Assembly: GCA_963555705.1 (NCBI GenBank)
Contig: OY743173.1
Location: 2,645,501-2,709,500, forward strand
Reading direction: 5' to 3'
DNA: 64,000 nucleotides
From: Ligustrum vulgare
Taxonomy: Eukaryota > Streptophyta > Magnoliopsida > Lamiales > Oleaceae
Of the stretch, positions 1 to 10,900 are shown piece by piece (within the stretch, counting starts at the first letter, position 1; each line of letters starts with the position of its first letter). The notes beneath the pieces were generated by a model, which did no database searches, was not told the origin of the DNA, and saw nothing but the letters and a program-made list of their open reading frames with translations. Made by a program: the position numbers and the translations under genes.

Positions 1-58
1 CATTCACACTTAAAGATTACCCCTTAAATGCACAAATTTCATAAACGAGTAGCAAGTT
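1..58 (-). other. intron remnant of B3 copy C
   Basis: The first 55 bases align with 8365-8403 in the last intron of B3 copy A (shared stretch near taaagattacccct). This places the missing last exon of copy C just beyond the left edge of the window. The homology is then broken by the insertion that starts at 59 and resumes near 2990. Confidence 0.6.
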
Positions 59-471
59 TGTAACGCCCCGAGTTCCAAAGCACTCGAGACGCCACGTCAT
101 CCTTTCAAATTGTTTTTCGAGAATAATGATTTTGCGAAAAATAACTAAAAATTCAATGATAAATAATTCAAACGTTCAAAATAACTTAAATAATAATAAG
201 GAAATTTGAAAACTTGGAATTAAATGTATGAAATCAATTTTTCTCAAAACATATTAAAATTTCTTCAATAGCCACCATCGTGCGCTCCGTCGCCGACTCC
301 GAAATCTGAAATTTTGTAATTTAAAAGAAAGGGTGAGCATTTCATAGAAATACTCAGTAGACTCGGAGAATAATAATAATTGACATTACAGATAAAACAC
401 ATAATCATGATATTCAAGTAGTCTCATGCATTTAAGCAAGTAGATTCTCATAACATCATGCTTAAACAAGC

Positions 472-593
472 AAGTAATTATCATGCCCGGAGGCACGAAA
501 TCTCATGTTCGAAGACAAGTAATTGTCATGCCTGGAGGCACGAAGTCTCATGTCCGAAGACAAGAAATTGTCATGCCCGAAGGCAAGAAATTG
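472..593. repeat. 45-bp tandem repeat, 2.7 copies
   Basis: Units at 472-516, 517-561 and 562-593 (partial) each contain tcatgcc.ggaggcacgaa and tctcatgt.cgaagac. The copies differ at only a few positions. The open frame that runs through them is a by-product of the repeat. Confidence 0.8.
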
Positions 594-1628
594 TTATTAA
601 CACAATCATACATGCAATATCTATAATACAAATAATTATTGATGCGCATTTTAGAAAATAAGTTTGTAGTTAGGAGTCTACCTTATTTCTTGAGTTTTGA
701 GCGAAGTGGAATAAAAATTTCTAGTGTTCTCGTGCCTCGTCTAGCCCTAAAAATAATTAAATTTAAATTAGTATTTTGGGATTTAAATTGTAAGATGAAA
801 ATAAAGCCTAGGGATTGAATTGAAAATATAAAATAATTAATTTGAAAAGTTTGGGACTAAAACGTGATTTTTTTTTTCCAGAAACTAAAAGGTTTAACAA
901 AATATTGTTTTAAAAATAATCTGGGGACTAGAGTAACGAGTTTTAAAACTAAAGGCTGAACTTAAAACATTTTAAACATTGAAGAACTGAAATAAATAGC
1001 TTTAAAACTTGGGGACTGAAAGAACAACTTTCAAAAATCAAATTTAATATATCAACATACTCCACTCTGTAGTTTCACAAATCAGAGGTGAACAGAGAGG
1101 GAGAGCGGCGAGCACTGACGAGGCCAAGGCTGTCGGCCTCACCAGACACGGTGCCTCCGTCGCGTGGCAGCGCCGGAGTGTGGTGTGAGGTAGGGTTTAG
1201 TATTTTTGGTTCAAAAACTGTGGCTAAAATTTTTGGCTTTGTGGCTGTGTTTTCCGACGAAAATACCTGCATTAATCCGGTTGAAGTGATCGAAAACCCG
1301 AGGTAAGGGTTTGGATAATTTGCTTCTTGGTTATTCTTGGTTATTTTTCTTGGTTTGGGTTCGATTGAGGCCTTGAGGAGTCTGGCAGTGAGTGGTTGTT
1401 GGGTGTTGGAAGCTTGGTTCTGGGTTCAGTAGTGGTGGTCGAAGGTTTTGAGGTGGTTGGTGGCGGTGATTCTGGCCGACGGTGATGCTTGAGACTTGGG
1501 ATCAAGTTTTTGTATCGACAGTGGATGTTGGCTGTGCACGTGGTGCGAGAGATAGTAGGCTGGGAAGAGTTGAAGGGGAGGAAATTACTGTGAAGAAACT
1601 GCTGCAAATTTGATTACGAGTTGTGTAT

Positions 1629-2156
1629 AGGGCTGGGCAAAAACCGACCCAACCCGATCGGGTTGGGTCGATTTTTCATGAAAATTGGGTTGGGTTGGGT
1701 TTTTTTTTTTTTTAAATTTTCGGGTTGGGTCGGGTTGCGGGTTGGGTGAACAACCCGACCCAACCCAACCCAACAAAAAAAAAAGACGTTTTTTTTTTTT
1801 TTTTTTTTTTTTATTATTATTATTAAAGTAATGAAACTTGACTTATTTAAATATTGATTGAACATATTTTAATTTTATTAGCAAGTGTTCAATTTATTGT
1901 ATTTTTGGTTATTGTAGTGTACATAATTGATTTTGAATTAAAGATAGATTCTTGAGTGTTTTTTTTTTTTTCAAAAATTTTACTAATTGGGCCAAAGCCC
2001 AAACCGACCAACCCGACCGAAATTTGGTGGGTTGGGTTGGGTTGGGTTTGAATTCGTAATTGGGTTGGGTTGGGTTGATTTTTTATCAACCCGACCGTGG
2101 TGGGTTGGGTTCGGGTTGGGCAAAAAACCGATCCAACCCGACCGACGCCTACCCCT
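1629..2156. mobile_element. MULE-like MITE filled with GGGTTGGG repeats
   Basis: It is flanked by a perfect 10-bp target duplication AGTTGTGTAT (1619-1628 and 2157-2166). The ends are AGGGCTGGGC and the complement of AGGGGTAGGC. A 9-10 bp duplication is the Mutator (MULE) hallmark. The interior is made of GGGTTGGG-type repeats in opposite orientation at the two ends, with long T runs near 1699 and 1789-1812. Proline/asparagine-rich frames here are translations of that repeat. No transposase is present, so it is non-autonomous. Confidence 0.75.
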
Positions 2157-2379
2157 AGTTGTGTATGAGAAGGGGAATATATTGGCATTGATTGATAGAG
2201 TGTTAAAGTTGTAATAGAACTTTGAAAGATTTGACATGATAAGGTTAAACTATAACGACTTCTAATGGAATAAAAATTGTATTTAAGGAGATAATTTTGA
2301 ATAACATAAATTGCAATTTGATTTAGACTAAAATTGTAAAAACCTGAGATACAAGAATACTAGAGCGAATAGAATACAT

Positions 2380-2541
2380 GAGTTTTGATCTAAAACCCAT
2401 TGTGGGTTTCTTAAGAAACCCACACCTCACCCCCTATGGTGGGTGGGCAATGGGGCCCGCCCACCATTATCCAATCCCCATCCGCCACATGGCGGATGAG
2501 TTTTATAACTAGTGCCCATCATGGGCACTAGATCATTTCCC
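2380..2541. mobile_element. 162-bp four-hairpin element with 10-bp target duplication
   Basis: The target duplication TAGAATACAT is perfect (2370-2379 and 2542-2551). The related sequence near 46.36 kb lacks the insert, giving an empty site. The ends are partly inverted repeats sharing TGATCTA. Inside are four consecutive self-complementary segments: 2401-2424 (perfect palindrome), 2436-2467 (one mismatch in 13-bp arms), 2479-2498 (9-bp arms) and 2509-2531 (11-bp arms, one-base loop). The duplication length suggests a MULE-type MITE. There is no coding capacity. Confidence 0.75.
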
Positions 2542-2989
2542 TAGAATACATTACTAAAAATAATTACTTAAAATATAAAACTTGGATAAGAATAAATTTA
2601 AATAATTATAAAATTGAACTTTGAATTTTAGACTTAAAATAATTCGGATTTAAAAATAAATAATAATTTTGGAGCTTAAATAAATTTGGACTTGGATAAT
2701 ATTTAAAATTATGAAATTGGGTTAGAAAATCGAATTGGACTCAAATTATATTTTATTGGCTCGAATTAATTAATATGACTAGATGAACACGCTTTAATTT
2801 TAAAAATATGTGAAATTGCAGCGACACGTTTTTTAAGAAATTAAATGATTATTTAAAATTTAACTAGAATTTTCTCGATCGCTGCAAAGGGTACTAGAAA
2901 TCTGGTACCATGTTAAAAAACCTCATCTAAAAGGTTAAGCTGTTGGATGAGATAGAAATTTTTTAACTAAATTTAATTTTTAACGCTAG

Positions 2990-3710
2990 ATGACGCCAAT
3001 CTATGTGCTGGAAGGCGATCTTTAATTATACAATTATAAACATAAACTTTAAACAAGAAAATAGCATCTATACAATTTGAATAATACATGGCACAGCATT
3101 GTTTATTTTCATTTTATCAGTGCAAAGGAGTACGCAAATGAGTACCTAGCCGTGTTATCATTACAACAGAAAATGCTTATTTGTCAGATTTAGTTTTCAT
3201 TTATGTAGAAAACTAAATATCTGTTCGGAAATATGTTTTTTTTTTTGGTTTTTAAACCAATTTTTAAACTACACAAATTTTCAAATCAATCTCTAACCCT
3301 ACACATTTTCTCTCTCTACTTTTTAACCATCAATCTTCCTAAAAAATCACAAAAAAACCATTTTTTTTAACTCCTTAGTCGCCGAACAGACACTTAAGGT
3401 TTTGTTGGTTTTCATTAAATTTAGTAAGTTGTCGATTCCTGGTAAATTTAACGAGTTTTCGTTTTTTAGATTAAATATCACATGCCTAATTCCTGAATTA
3501 ATATGATACACAAATAGTAACGACATTTACGTTGGCATATACTTCATAGATAATGAATATGTCAATCTTGATTATAGGGTTTAATAAAATATGATGCAAG
3601 TGTCGATTTCCATCGTTTTGTTCAACCAAATCTTTGGTACCTCTACCAATTTCAATGAATTCGGAAACCTAGATATAATAAACCTTATCCTAATACTACG
3701 TATCAGATAA
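2990..3710 (-). other. last-intron sequence of B3 copy C
   Basis: It aligns with 8404-9024 and 16690-16712 of copy A, including gacgccaatctatgtg and ttatcctaatacta. Copy C lacks the 7.6-kb hAT-like element and the Copia-1 insertion that copy A carries at this point. It has its own MITE at 3217-3394. Confidence 0.7.
3217..3394. mobile_element. 178-bp MITE with TAA target duplication
   Basis: The terminal repeats are TATCTGTTCGG and the complement of TGTCTGTTCGG. They are flanked by TAA (3214-3216 and 3395-3397). Copy A has the uninterrupted site at about 8626. A 3-bp TAA/TTA duplication fits the PIF/Harbinger (Tourist-like) class, though family membership is inferred from the duplication only. 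Confidence 0.7.
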
Positions 3711-4000
3711 AAAGGCCTTTTGCAACATGCAAACGGCAACATTCGTTAATTACATGTTGCTAAAAGGGGTTTACTACAACAATCAGTGGTTGCATGTTGT
3801 CATTGATTCATTTATTTATTTGACATTTAGCAAAAGGGGTACGTTCAGGCGAATGTTGCGAAAGAGTACCCTTTTGCAACGCACAATGAGTGTTGCCAAA
3901 GGGTACACTTTAGCAACGTTCATTGCGCGTTGTAAAAGGTACCTTTTGCAAGGCACAATGAATGTTGCGAAAGGGTATCTTTGGGGTAAAATCTCACATT
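3711..4000. repeat. CACTA-type subterminal repeats, degenerate
   Basis: Repeated motifs of the form ttttgcaac, atgttgc(g/a)aaag and gtgttgccaaag alternate in both orientations. They match the motif set at both ends of the CACTA element 31755-45795. No CACTA terminus is visible on either side, so this is a remnant. The block is absent from copy A between 16712 and 16757. Confidence 0.6.
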
Positions 4001-4357
4001 ATCTAAAGTCGTAAGACTTAATTACACAGTTGAAGAGAATTGAGGACTAAATTGCAAATCTCAAAATATAAACCTAAACATATTCTTCCTCCCCCAAAAT
4101 CGACTCCTTCTTGCCTCCCTCATGGCTCTCTTCTCTCCATCCCCTCTCAATCGCCGCTCCCTCCTCTCGGCCTCATCTTCCGCCGGAAGCCTCACCAACC
4201 ACCATCAGCACCACTTCCCTCAACGGTTCCCATCCTCAGTCTCTCCCTCGTCTCTATCTCTTAAATGCCTGGTCACCTCCCACCTCTCGGTTTCTCTCAA
4301 TTCGTCGGCCACCACACCTCGCAGGTCACCGCCATCAACGCCACCACCAAAAACATG
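4001..4357 (+). other. GC-richer fragment, transit-peptide-like frame at 4122-4358
   Basis: A 78-codon ATG-initiated frame at 4122-4358 starts MALFSPSPLNRRSLLSASS. It is rich in Ser, Pro and Arg with almost no acidic residues, as in a chloroplast transit peptide. The DNA is much richer in C than its surroundings. It lies next to CACTA-type subterminal repeats and inside a block missing from copy A, so it may be the 5' end of a gene picked up by a transposon. The frame stops without reaching a recognisable domain. The parent gene was not identified and expression is unknown. Confidence 0.4.
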
Positions 4358-4530
4358 AATTACGTACACAAACTTTAGAAAATCCTAGTTTATCAATTGT
4401 TGATTCAGTTTCACAATGAAAAACACACATAATTATTAATAAGTAAAACAAGAAGGCAAGCTAGTGGTAATGAAATTTTTGCAGGAAACCAACAAAAGAA
4501 CGTGGAATCAGTAACAAATAACATATATAC

Positions 4531-4882
4531 CTGGTAAGATTGCGCAGCAGGTTCTTTTTTTACATTTCTGTCGATATCTTTCACAGCTTGCAGAGGCATT
4601 GGAGCAAATTCGGCTGCCTTATTTTCCTCTCTTCCTGCATAGAATCAATGAATTCCACATTCAATTAATAAGCTTTTGAAATGTTTTTAAGGTACACATT
4701 CATGAAAATTTATAGATGATTACACAAGGCTATACACAAGTATAAAAATGAAAAGTAAGTTTAACTACAGATCAAATGATGATAAATTAGCAAACCTTAC
4801 CCACCATTAGAAGTTTGAGGAAGACCAAAAGCTACCTCTCCCATCTCGACTAGCTTTTCCTTAACATCTACCATTTGCCCAC
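4531..4882 (-). pseudogene. B3 copy C, two surviving middle exons
   Basis: Two exon-like segments correspond to exons 4 and 5 of B3 copy B. The segment 4805-4882 shares VEMGEVAFG with copy B and keeps frame. However, the splice acceptor that reads AACAG in copy B reads AACAT here, so it could not be spliced normally. The segment 4531-4634 has an acceptor (GCAG), an open frame containing APMPLQAVKDIDRNVKKEP, and a GT donor. It lacks the residues that begin the second B3 domain in copy B. Exons 1-3 are missing; the region where they should be holds a solo LTR and a MITE. The last exon would lie left of the window. Homology is clear, loss of function is very likely. Confidence 0.7.
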
Positions 4883-5087
4883 ATGTTTAATTTGACAAAA
4901 GTCCAGAATGAACCAAAGGAAGACACGGGTAATAAAAAGAAAGTGGACAAAGTTTTACATCTTCATAAGCTAAAAGGATTTGGTGGTATAATAGGATTAC
5001 ATATATAGGGATTTCCCAGTTTAAGAATAAGTAGTTACATTGTAAATTTATTCTTTTTTCTTTGTAAAACACCTATGTCCATATTTG

Positions 5088-6003
5088 TGTTGGAATATTT
5101 TGTGTATAGTGACGCCAAAGAAATAGAATAATTTATATGAAATTCGTGCTGACAAATGGATGGAATAACGATAAGGAAACAAGAAAAAGAAAAGAGAAGA
5201 AACGTGACAAAATTGAGGCAAGTGTTGAACACTTTGTCCTTAATTCGAATTTGCCCCGCAACGGTGCTTACGGATTACAACAATCAACTCTCAAGACATA
5301 ACAACTTCTACTTTTGTTTTTAGCACTCCAAAACACAAGCACAACGAACTAGAATTATGGCTTATGTACTCCGAAAAATGAAAATGAAAGAGAATATCAA
5401 AAGTATGCAACAAAATGCAAGAATTTTGATTCAAGGAAGATGAGAGAATGATATTGTGATAACATATCATTGGTGTGAGCAATATGACATCCCAATGGTC
5501 ATATTTATAGATGATGAAAGGTTGTTGACGAAGTGCTGTGGAGCCAAATCAAGCATCACTTCGAAAAGACACAACTTTTCGGACTATCATACGACTGCAC
5601 GGTTATAAGTCGTGCGACCACACGACTTTATGCTAAAACAGAAATAAATATTTTCACGTGTGATCCCATGGTATTATAACCATGCGATCACATGGTTAAA
5701 ATTCGACCAAATTTTTTTTCCTTCTCCGTAATTTCTAATTCATCTGATATTGGTTTCGAATTGCCAAATATTTTGTTCAATACATGTAGAGAAATCTAAA
5801 TTCTCTTTTTAGGGCATTGCCCCCGAGCCCCTAGGACCCCACGACCTGTCCCATTTTTGCGCCACGAAGCTGCGAAGTGACAAACTAATTTGCCTAAACT
5901 GATTGGGTCGAGTTTGAATATTTGGCCGAAGTCGACACAAAGTCACTTTAGTCGGTTTTCAATACTTAACAAATTTCTTGATTTATTAAACCAATATCCA
6001 ACA
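5088..6003 (-). mobile_element. solo LTR, TGTTGG ... CCAACA
   Basis: This 916-bp segment is bounded by TGTTGG and CCAACA, with near-matching flanks ATTTG (5083-5087) and ATTTT (6004-6008). No internal retroelement sequence or second LTR is nearby, so it is read as a solo LTR left by recombination. It contains short self-complementary stretches near 5598-5690 (gtcgtgcgaccacacgac). The minus orientation is a guess from the longer AT-rich end. Confidence 0.55.
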
Positions 6004-6107
6004 ATTTTTTTTCCAGAAGAGCCTTGATTGAATTGTTTGAAATAAGTCCACAAGTCCCCATATTTATAATTCATTTTTTAATTTAATATACAATGGTAGG
6101 GGAAAAT

Positions 6108-6949
6108 AGGTCTGGGAAAAAAAATCAAAACCAACGGTTCAGTTCTATTCGGTTTCGGTTCGGTCCCGATTCTGTTCGGTTCCGTCAAAATTTTAAAATG
6201 TTCTGGTTCAGAACCATTCGGTTCCGGTTTCAATTCTAGGTTCACAACCAGAACCAAAACCAATTTTTTTCTTAAAAAAAATACAAGTTTTTACAAAAGA
6301 AATAATCATTTTATCTTGGGATAATTGTACTCCATACTACTTTTTATCCCTTACTAAATTTTACATATATTAATATTTTAATTGATTTTTAATTACTTTT
6401 TCTTTTTCTCTTCAAACCTTGCAATATTCTTATCAACACCGCCTCACCACCTTCATGCCAGCTTGCTTTTTCTCATCGAGGCTCCAAAAATACTTTTAAA
6501 TGACGTAGGTTTCAATTATGATACGTATTTGTCCAAATTGTCAAGTTTTTCATGCTTAAATTCTTCAATCTTTAGTTTTCACTCTTTTCGAACTTTAGTA
6601 CTCACGCCTTCACCGCCGCTACTCCATCTTCGGGTTCACGGGAAATTTTTCAAGCTTTCAAGATATTGTTTCCTGAAATAGCTGGTTATTGCTTCGAATT
6701 TAGTTTGATGGAATGTGTTCTTCTTCTTCAATAATATTTTGTGGTTAACTGAAATTTTGATAATGTAGGTTGATGGATTTTGATCCTGATGGAGTAGAAC
6801 TTGTAGAAGAAATGAAATCGAAATCAGAACCAGAACCAAAAGAATCGAAGATTTCAGTTTCAATTTGGTTATTCTCTTACAAAAAGAACCAACGGTTCTT
6901 AGTTCGGTTCCCTGAAAACTAGAATCATATGGAACCACGCCCACGCTTA
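6108..6949. mobile_element. MULE-like element with GGTTCGG repeats
   Basis: The flanks GGGGAAAAT (6099-6107) and GGGAAAAAT (6950-6958) are a 9-bp duplication with one mismatch. Both ends carry ggttcggttc-type repeats facing inwards, the same architecture as 32843-33804. The ends read AGGTCTGGG and the complement of TAAGCGTGG. No transposase is present. The 99- and 108-codon frames inside are not recognisable proteins. Confidence 0.5.
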
Positions 6950-6959
6950 GGGAAAAATG

Positions 6960-7955
6960 CAAAACTTCGTATTGTGTACAAAAGAGTACATCATCATGTT
7001 TCTTTTGTTCTCGCTATGTCCAGCCAATATTTGGGTCAAGACCAAATATTTGGACATATTAACAATTTTTCTTGGTCTAATAATTCTAAAATGATCAAAA
7101 AGATGGAAAATTGTGTGTAAAAGTTGACAAGTAAAATAATGAATTTGAATCCATAGGGACCCTGTGAATCATCCTTTTTCGACTGGGAACGACTTTGACA
7201 ATTCCCGCACATTAGTTACGTGTTCTAGTTAATGGATATATAGTAGATATACTAAGTTATTGCAAAAAACCCCAGATATTATTATGACGAAGGCTTAAAT
7301 TCTGATTCAAAATTCTCTCGACTTGAAAATAATAGATAGTAAATGGATCAGTTTGAAAATAAATGAATTGCTAGTTGTAGAATATTATTCTCATCACAGA
7401 ATTTGCATGAGTCTGATGTTGGATATTTAAGGCTTTAAGGTGGGTGGACAACCTGCCTGTGGTGCCTAAATTAAGTTCATTTGATTGGCATATTTCCAGT
7501 GCCAATTCCATCACATTCTCCATCAAAGTCAGTGTCTGATGTAAAATTGACACTATAAATAAGTAGATTCTTAAGTAAGTAAAATAGAAAATCTGCAAGA
7601 AAGAAAGTATATTCCCCATTTGCCTTGTTAGGATTAAGCAATTTATTTGTAATTAATTAATTTCACTATTGCAACAACAAAGCCCATATTCTTAAATTTA
7701 CTTCCATAATTAGATCTATAAACTTAATAACTCAACATAAAACAGCTTCATATAAAACATTGGTCCATAGTCTTAAGCATAGAACAATTTGCATGATTCA
7801 GAAATTGTATAACGGACAAACATTAGTCTAAAATAAAACATAACATCTCACACCAAACGGTCCAATTTCGGCGACACCAGACACATTTCATATGACTAAA
7901 CTCGGTTTAGAAAATCTGCATAGCCAGTCCACTCTCCAACTTGTAGAAATTTTGT
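6960..7955. other. no recognised gene
   Basis: AT-rich sequence between the MULE-like element and the last exon of B3 copy A; it includes that gene's probable 3' flank. A minus-strand frame near 7430-7540 has fairly complex residue composition (LMENVMELALEICQS) but no family was recognised and no splice structure is convincing. Confidence 0.4.
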
Positions 7956-10900
7956 TTAGTCAACTGATATGATGGTATAGATACGCTGGACGCGATTGAC
8001 GCATTTAAGGTGAAAAATATTACCTGGCTGAATATTGTTTTCCTTACAAAATGTTTCCCATCCATCTAAAAACTTTGTGACACCCAATGTGTCTGTGTAG
8101 CACATAACTGGCCAGAGTCGTCCAACTGAATCTCGAAGGAAGATAAGCTGGTTGTTTCTTCCCTCATCTTTTCCTTCAATTGGTGGAATAGATATTGGCA
8201 AATCCTACAAAATCAAAACAAAGATGTCAAGAATTTAATGCGACGAGGTGTAAAAGGCATCCGATTGCATTATGAAAAGGAAAGAATTTTTTTTTATGTT
8301 AAACCTCTAGTCTAAAAGCTTAAGTTGTTTAGAAAAAGGCGGTAATTTAATTATTTAAATTAAAACTTAAAGATTACCCCTCAAATGCGCAAAAATTCAT
8401 AAACGAGAGACGCCAATCTATGTGATGGCAGGCCATCTTTAACTATACAATATTAAACATAAACTTTAAACAAGAAAACAGCATCTATACAATTTGAACA
8501 ACACATGGCAGAGTATTGTTTATTTTCATTCTCTAAGTTCATAGGAGTAAATGAGTAATTAGCCGTCATTGCAACAGGAAAATGCATATTTCTCAGATTC
8601 GGTTTTCATGAACGTAGAAAACTAAAAGGTTTTGCTGGTTTTCATTAAATTTAGCAAGTCTGTTTTTAAGATTAATATCACATACATAATTCCTGAATTA
8701 ATAGGGTACACAAATAGTAACTACATCTACATTGACATATAATTCATGTATATGAATATATCAGTCTATGTGATTATATCATTTAATAAAATATATTTTT
8801 AAATAACACAATTCCACAAATAACTTTTTACCAGACATATTTTCTCTCTCCACTTTTCACCAACATATTTTACCTTGAAAATATAAAAAACATGTTTTTA
8901 AACACAAAATATTTAACAAACAAACCATAAAATATGATGAAAGTGTTGATTTCCATCATTTCATCAACCAAAATCTTTGATACCTCTGCCAGTTTCAATG
9001 CATTTGGAAACCTAGATATGATCATGGCACCCATGTAGTGTCTGTGGAAAATAAAGACATTTTTGTTGAATTTGGTAAGCCACCATTAGCCAACAATTTA
9101 GTCTATGTTCACACCTATTTGGTAAGCCACCATTAGCCTACAATCTAATCTATGTTCACACCTATTTTTCTTCCATCCATTGTTGATTTTTTGTCCAAAC
9201 TTTCCCTATAAATAGAGGGCAAAACCTCAATGGAAAATGCACCAAGTAGAGAGGAAAATAGAGAGTGGAAGTAGTAGAGAGAAACATTTGTGAGTAGAGA
9301 GAAAATTAGAGAGAAATAAATTGTTTTCTCCTAAGTAATTTCCTACTTTGTTTTCTCCTATTACAAGAGAGGTTAAATATTGTTATCTCCTTGTATTTAG
9401 AGAGAATGTTGTTGTAATTCTCCTACTATAGTGAAATCCTCCTATACTTGCCCGTGGACGTAGCCATTATTGGTGAACCACGTAAATACTTGTGTTCCAT
9501 TTAACCGCATTTTCTCAATTCCATTATACTTGTTGACCAACGCGATCCACGCCTTTCCTAACAAGTGGTATCAGAGCCTGGTTACATCTTTTGAAATTCT
9601 TAGTATGCTCTGTGGTTGCAGCTTTGTCTGATCTTCCACATCAGAAAAGATTTCTTGAGATTGTTTTGCGTAGGGTTGGTGTTCACTATCACTCGGTATT
9701 ATTACCAAGTCGTGAACAAAAATGGCAGCAAAGTATGAGGTTGAAAAGTTCAATGTGAACAATTTCTCGTTATGGAAAATGAGAATAAAAGCAGTTTTGA
9801 GAAAAGATAACTGTTTGGCGGCAATTGGAGAGAGACCCGCGGATATCACTGACGATGGCAAGTGGAACGAGATGGATAGCAATGCAATTGCTAATCTGCA
9901 CTTAGCACTAGCTGATGGAGTATTGTCAAGTGTGGCGGAAAAGAAAACAGCAAATGAGATATGGGACACCCTAACGAAGCTGTACGAGGCCAAGTCATTA
10001 CACAACAAAATTTTCCTAAAGAGACGGCTTTACACCCTTCGGATGATGGAGTCAACTACAGTGACAGACCACATCAACACCCTCAACACTCTATTTTCAC
10101 AGCTCACATCAATGGGCCATAAAATAGAGGCAGGCGAACGTGCTGAAATTCTACTTCAAAGTTTACCAGATTCGTATGATCAACTCATCATCAACTTAAC
10201 TAACAACATAGAAGATCTAGTCTTCGATGATATTGCAGCTGCGGTTCTTGAAGAGGAAAGTCGGCGCAAGAACAAGGAGGACAGACTATCTAGTTCACAG
10301 CAGGCGGAAGCCTTGACGGTGATGAGAGGGAGATCAATGGAATGTGGCCCCAGTGGGAGTCATACCCAAGGTAGATCTAAATCCAGAAGTAAGAAGAATG
10401 CCAAGTGTCATTACTGTGGCAAGAAAGGGCACTTAAAAAGGGATTGTTGGAGTCTTAAGAGGAATGAAGAAGCCAAAGGGAAGGCACATGAGATACCAAA
10501 AGCTCAGGGTTGTGTAGCAAGCACCTCATATGATGGCGAAATTTTATACAGCGAGGCAACGACTGTTGTTGAAGGCAGAAAGCATTTCACCGATGTCTGG
10601 CTCATCGATTCAGGAGCGACATGGCACATGACACCAAGGAGAGAATGGTTCCATCAATATGAACACATCTCGGGAGGTTCAGTGTTTATGGGAAATGATC
10701 ATGCTTTGGAGATCGTTGGTATTGGTACTATCAAATTAAAAATGTATGATGGTACAATTTGCACTATCAAGGAGGTTCGGCACGTAAAGGGCTTGAAGAA
10801 AAATCTATTGTCTTTGGGACAACTAGATAGCATTGGGTGTAAAACTCATGTTTAAGCTGGGACTATGAAAATAGTCAAAGGCGCGCTTGTAGTGATGAAA

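Larger units (their letters stand above)
59..2886. mobile_element. unclassified element, TGTAACGCCCCGAG ... CTCGATCGCTGCA
   Basis: This block interrupts sequence shared with copy A (8365-8403 and 8404 onward). It starts TGTAACGCCCCGAG and ends CTCGATCGCTGCA, so the ends are imperfect inverted repeats and also read TG...CA. Its last 600 bases are clearly related to 46290-46666, which ends CTCGGTCGCTACA. No reverse transcriptase, integrase or transposase reading frame is visible. No convincing target duplication was found (gcaagtt on the left, aagggta on the right). It could be a solo LTR of a gypsy-type element or a non-autonomous DNA element. Two smaller elements (1629-2156 and 2380-2541) are inserted in it. 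About 100 bases at 2887-2989 are also absent from copy A. Confidence 0.45.

Noticed and set aside
472..593. CRISPR-like array
   Set aside because: The repeats are directly adjacent without spacers, in plant nuclear DNA.
1625..2160. GGGTTGGG repeats as interstitial telomere sequence
   Set aside because: The units are not TTTAGGG, both orientations are present and the block has transposon borders with a 10-bp duplication.
1585..2237. Several overlapping frames rich in Pro, Asn, Thr and Gln
   Set aside because: They are translations of GGGTTGGG-type repeats in a MITE and show no domain.
10853..10867. Programmed frameshift between gag and pol of Copia-1
   Set aside because: The two frames are in the same phase, separated by a stop codon and three codons, so no frameshift is needed.
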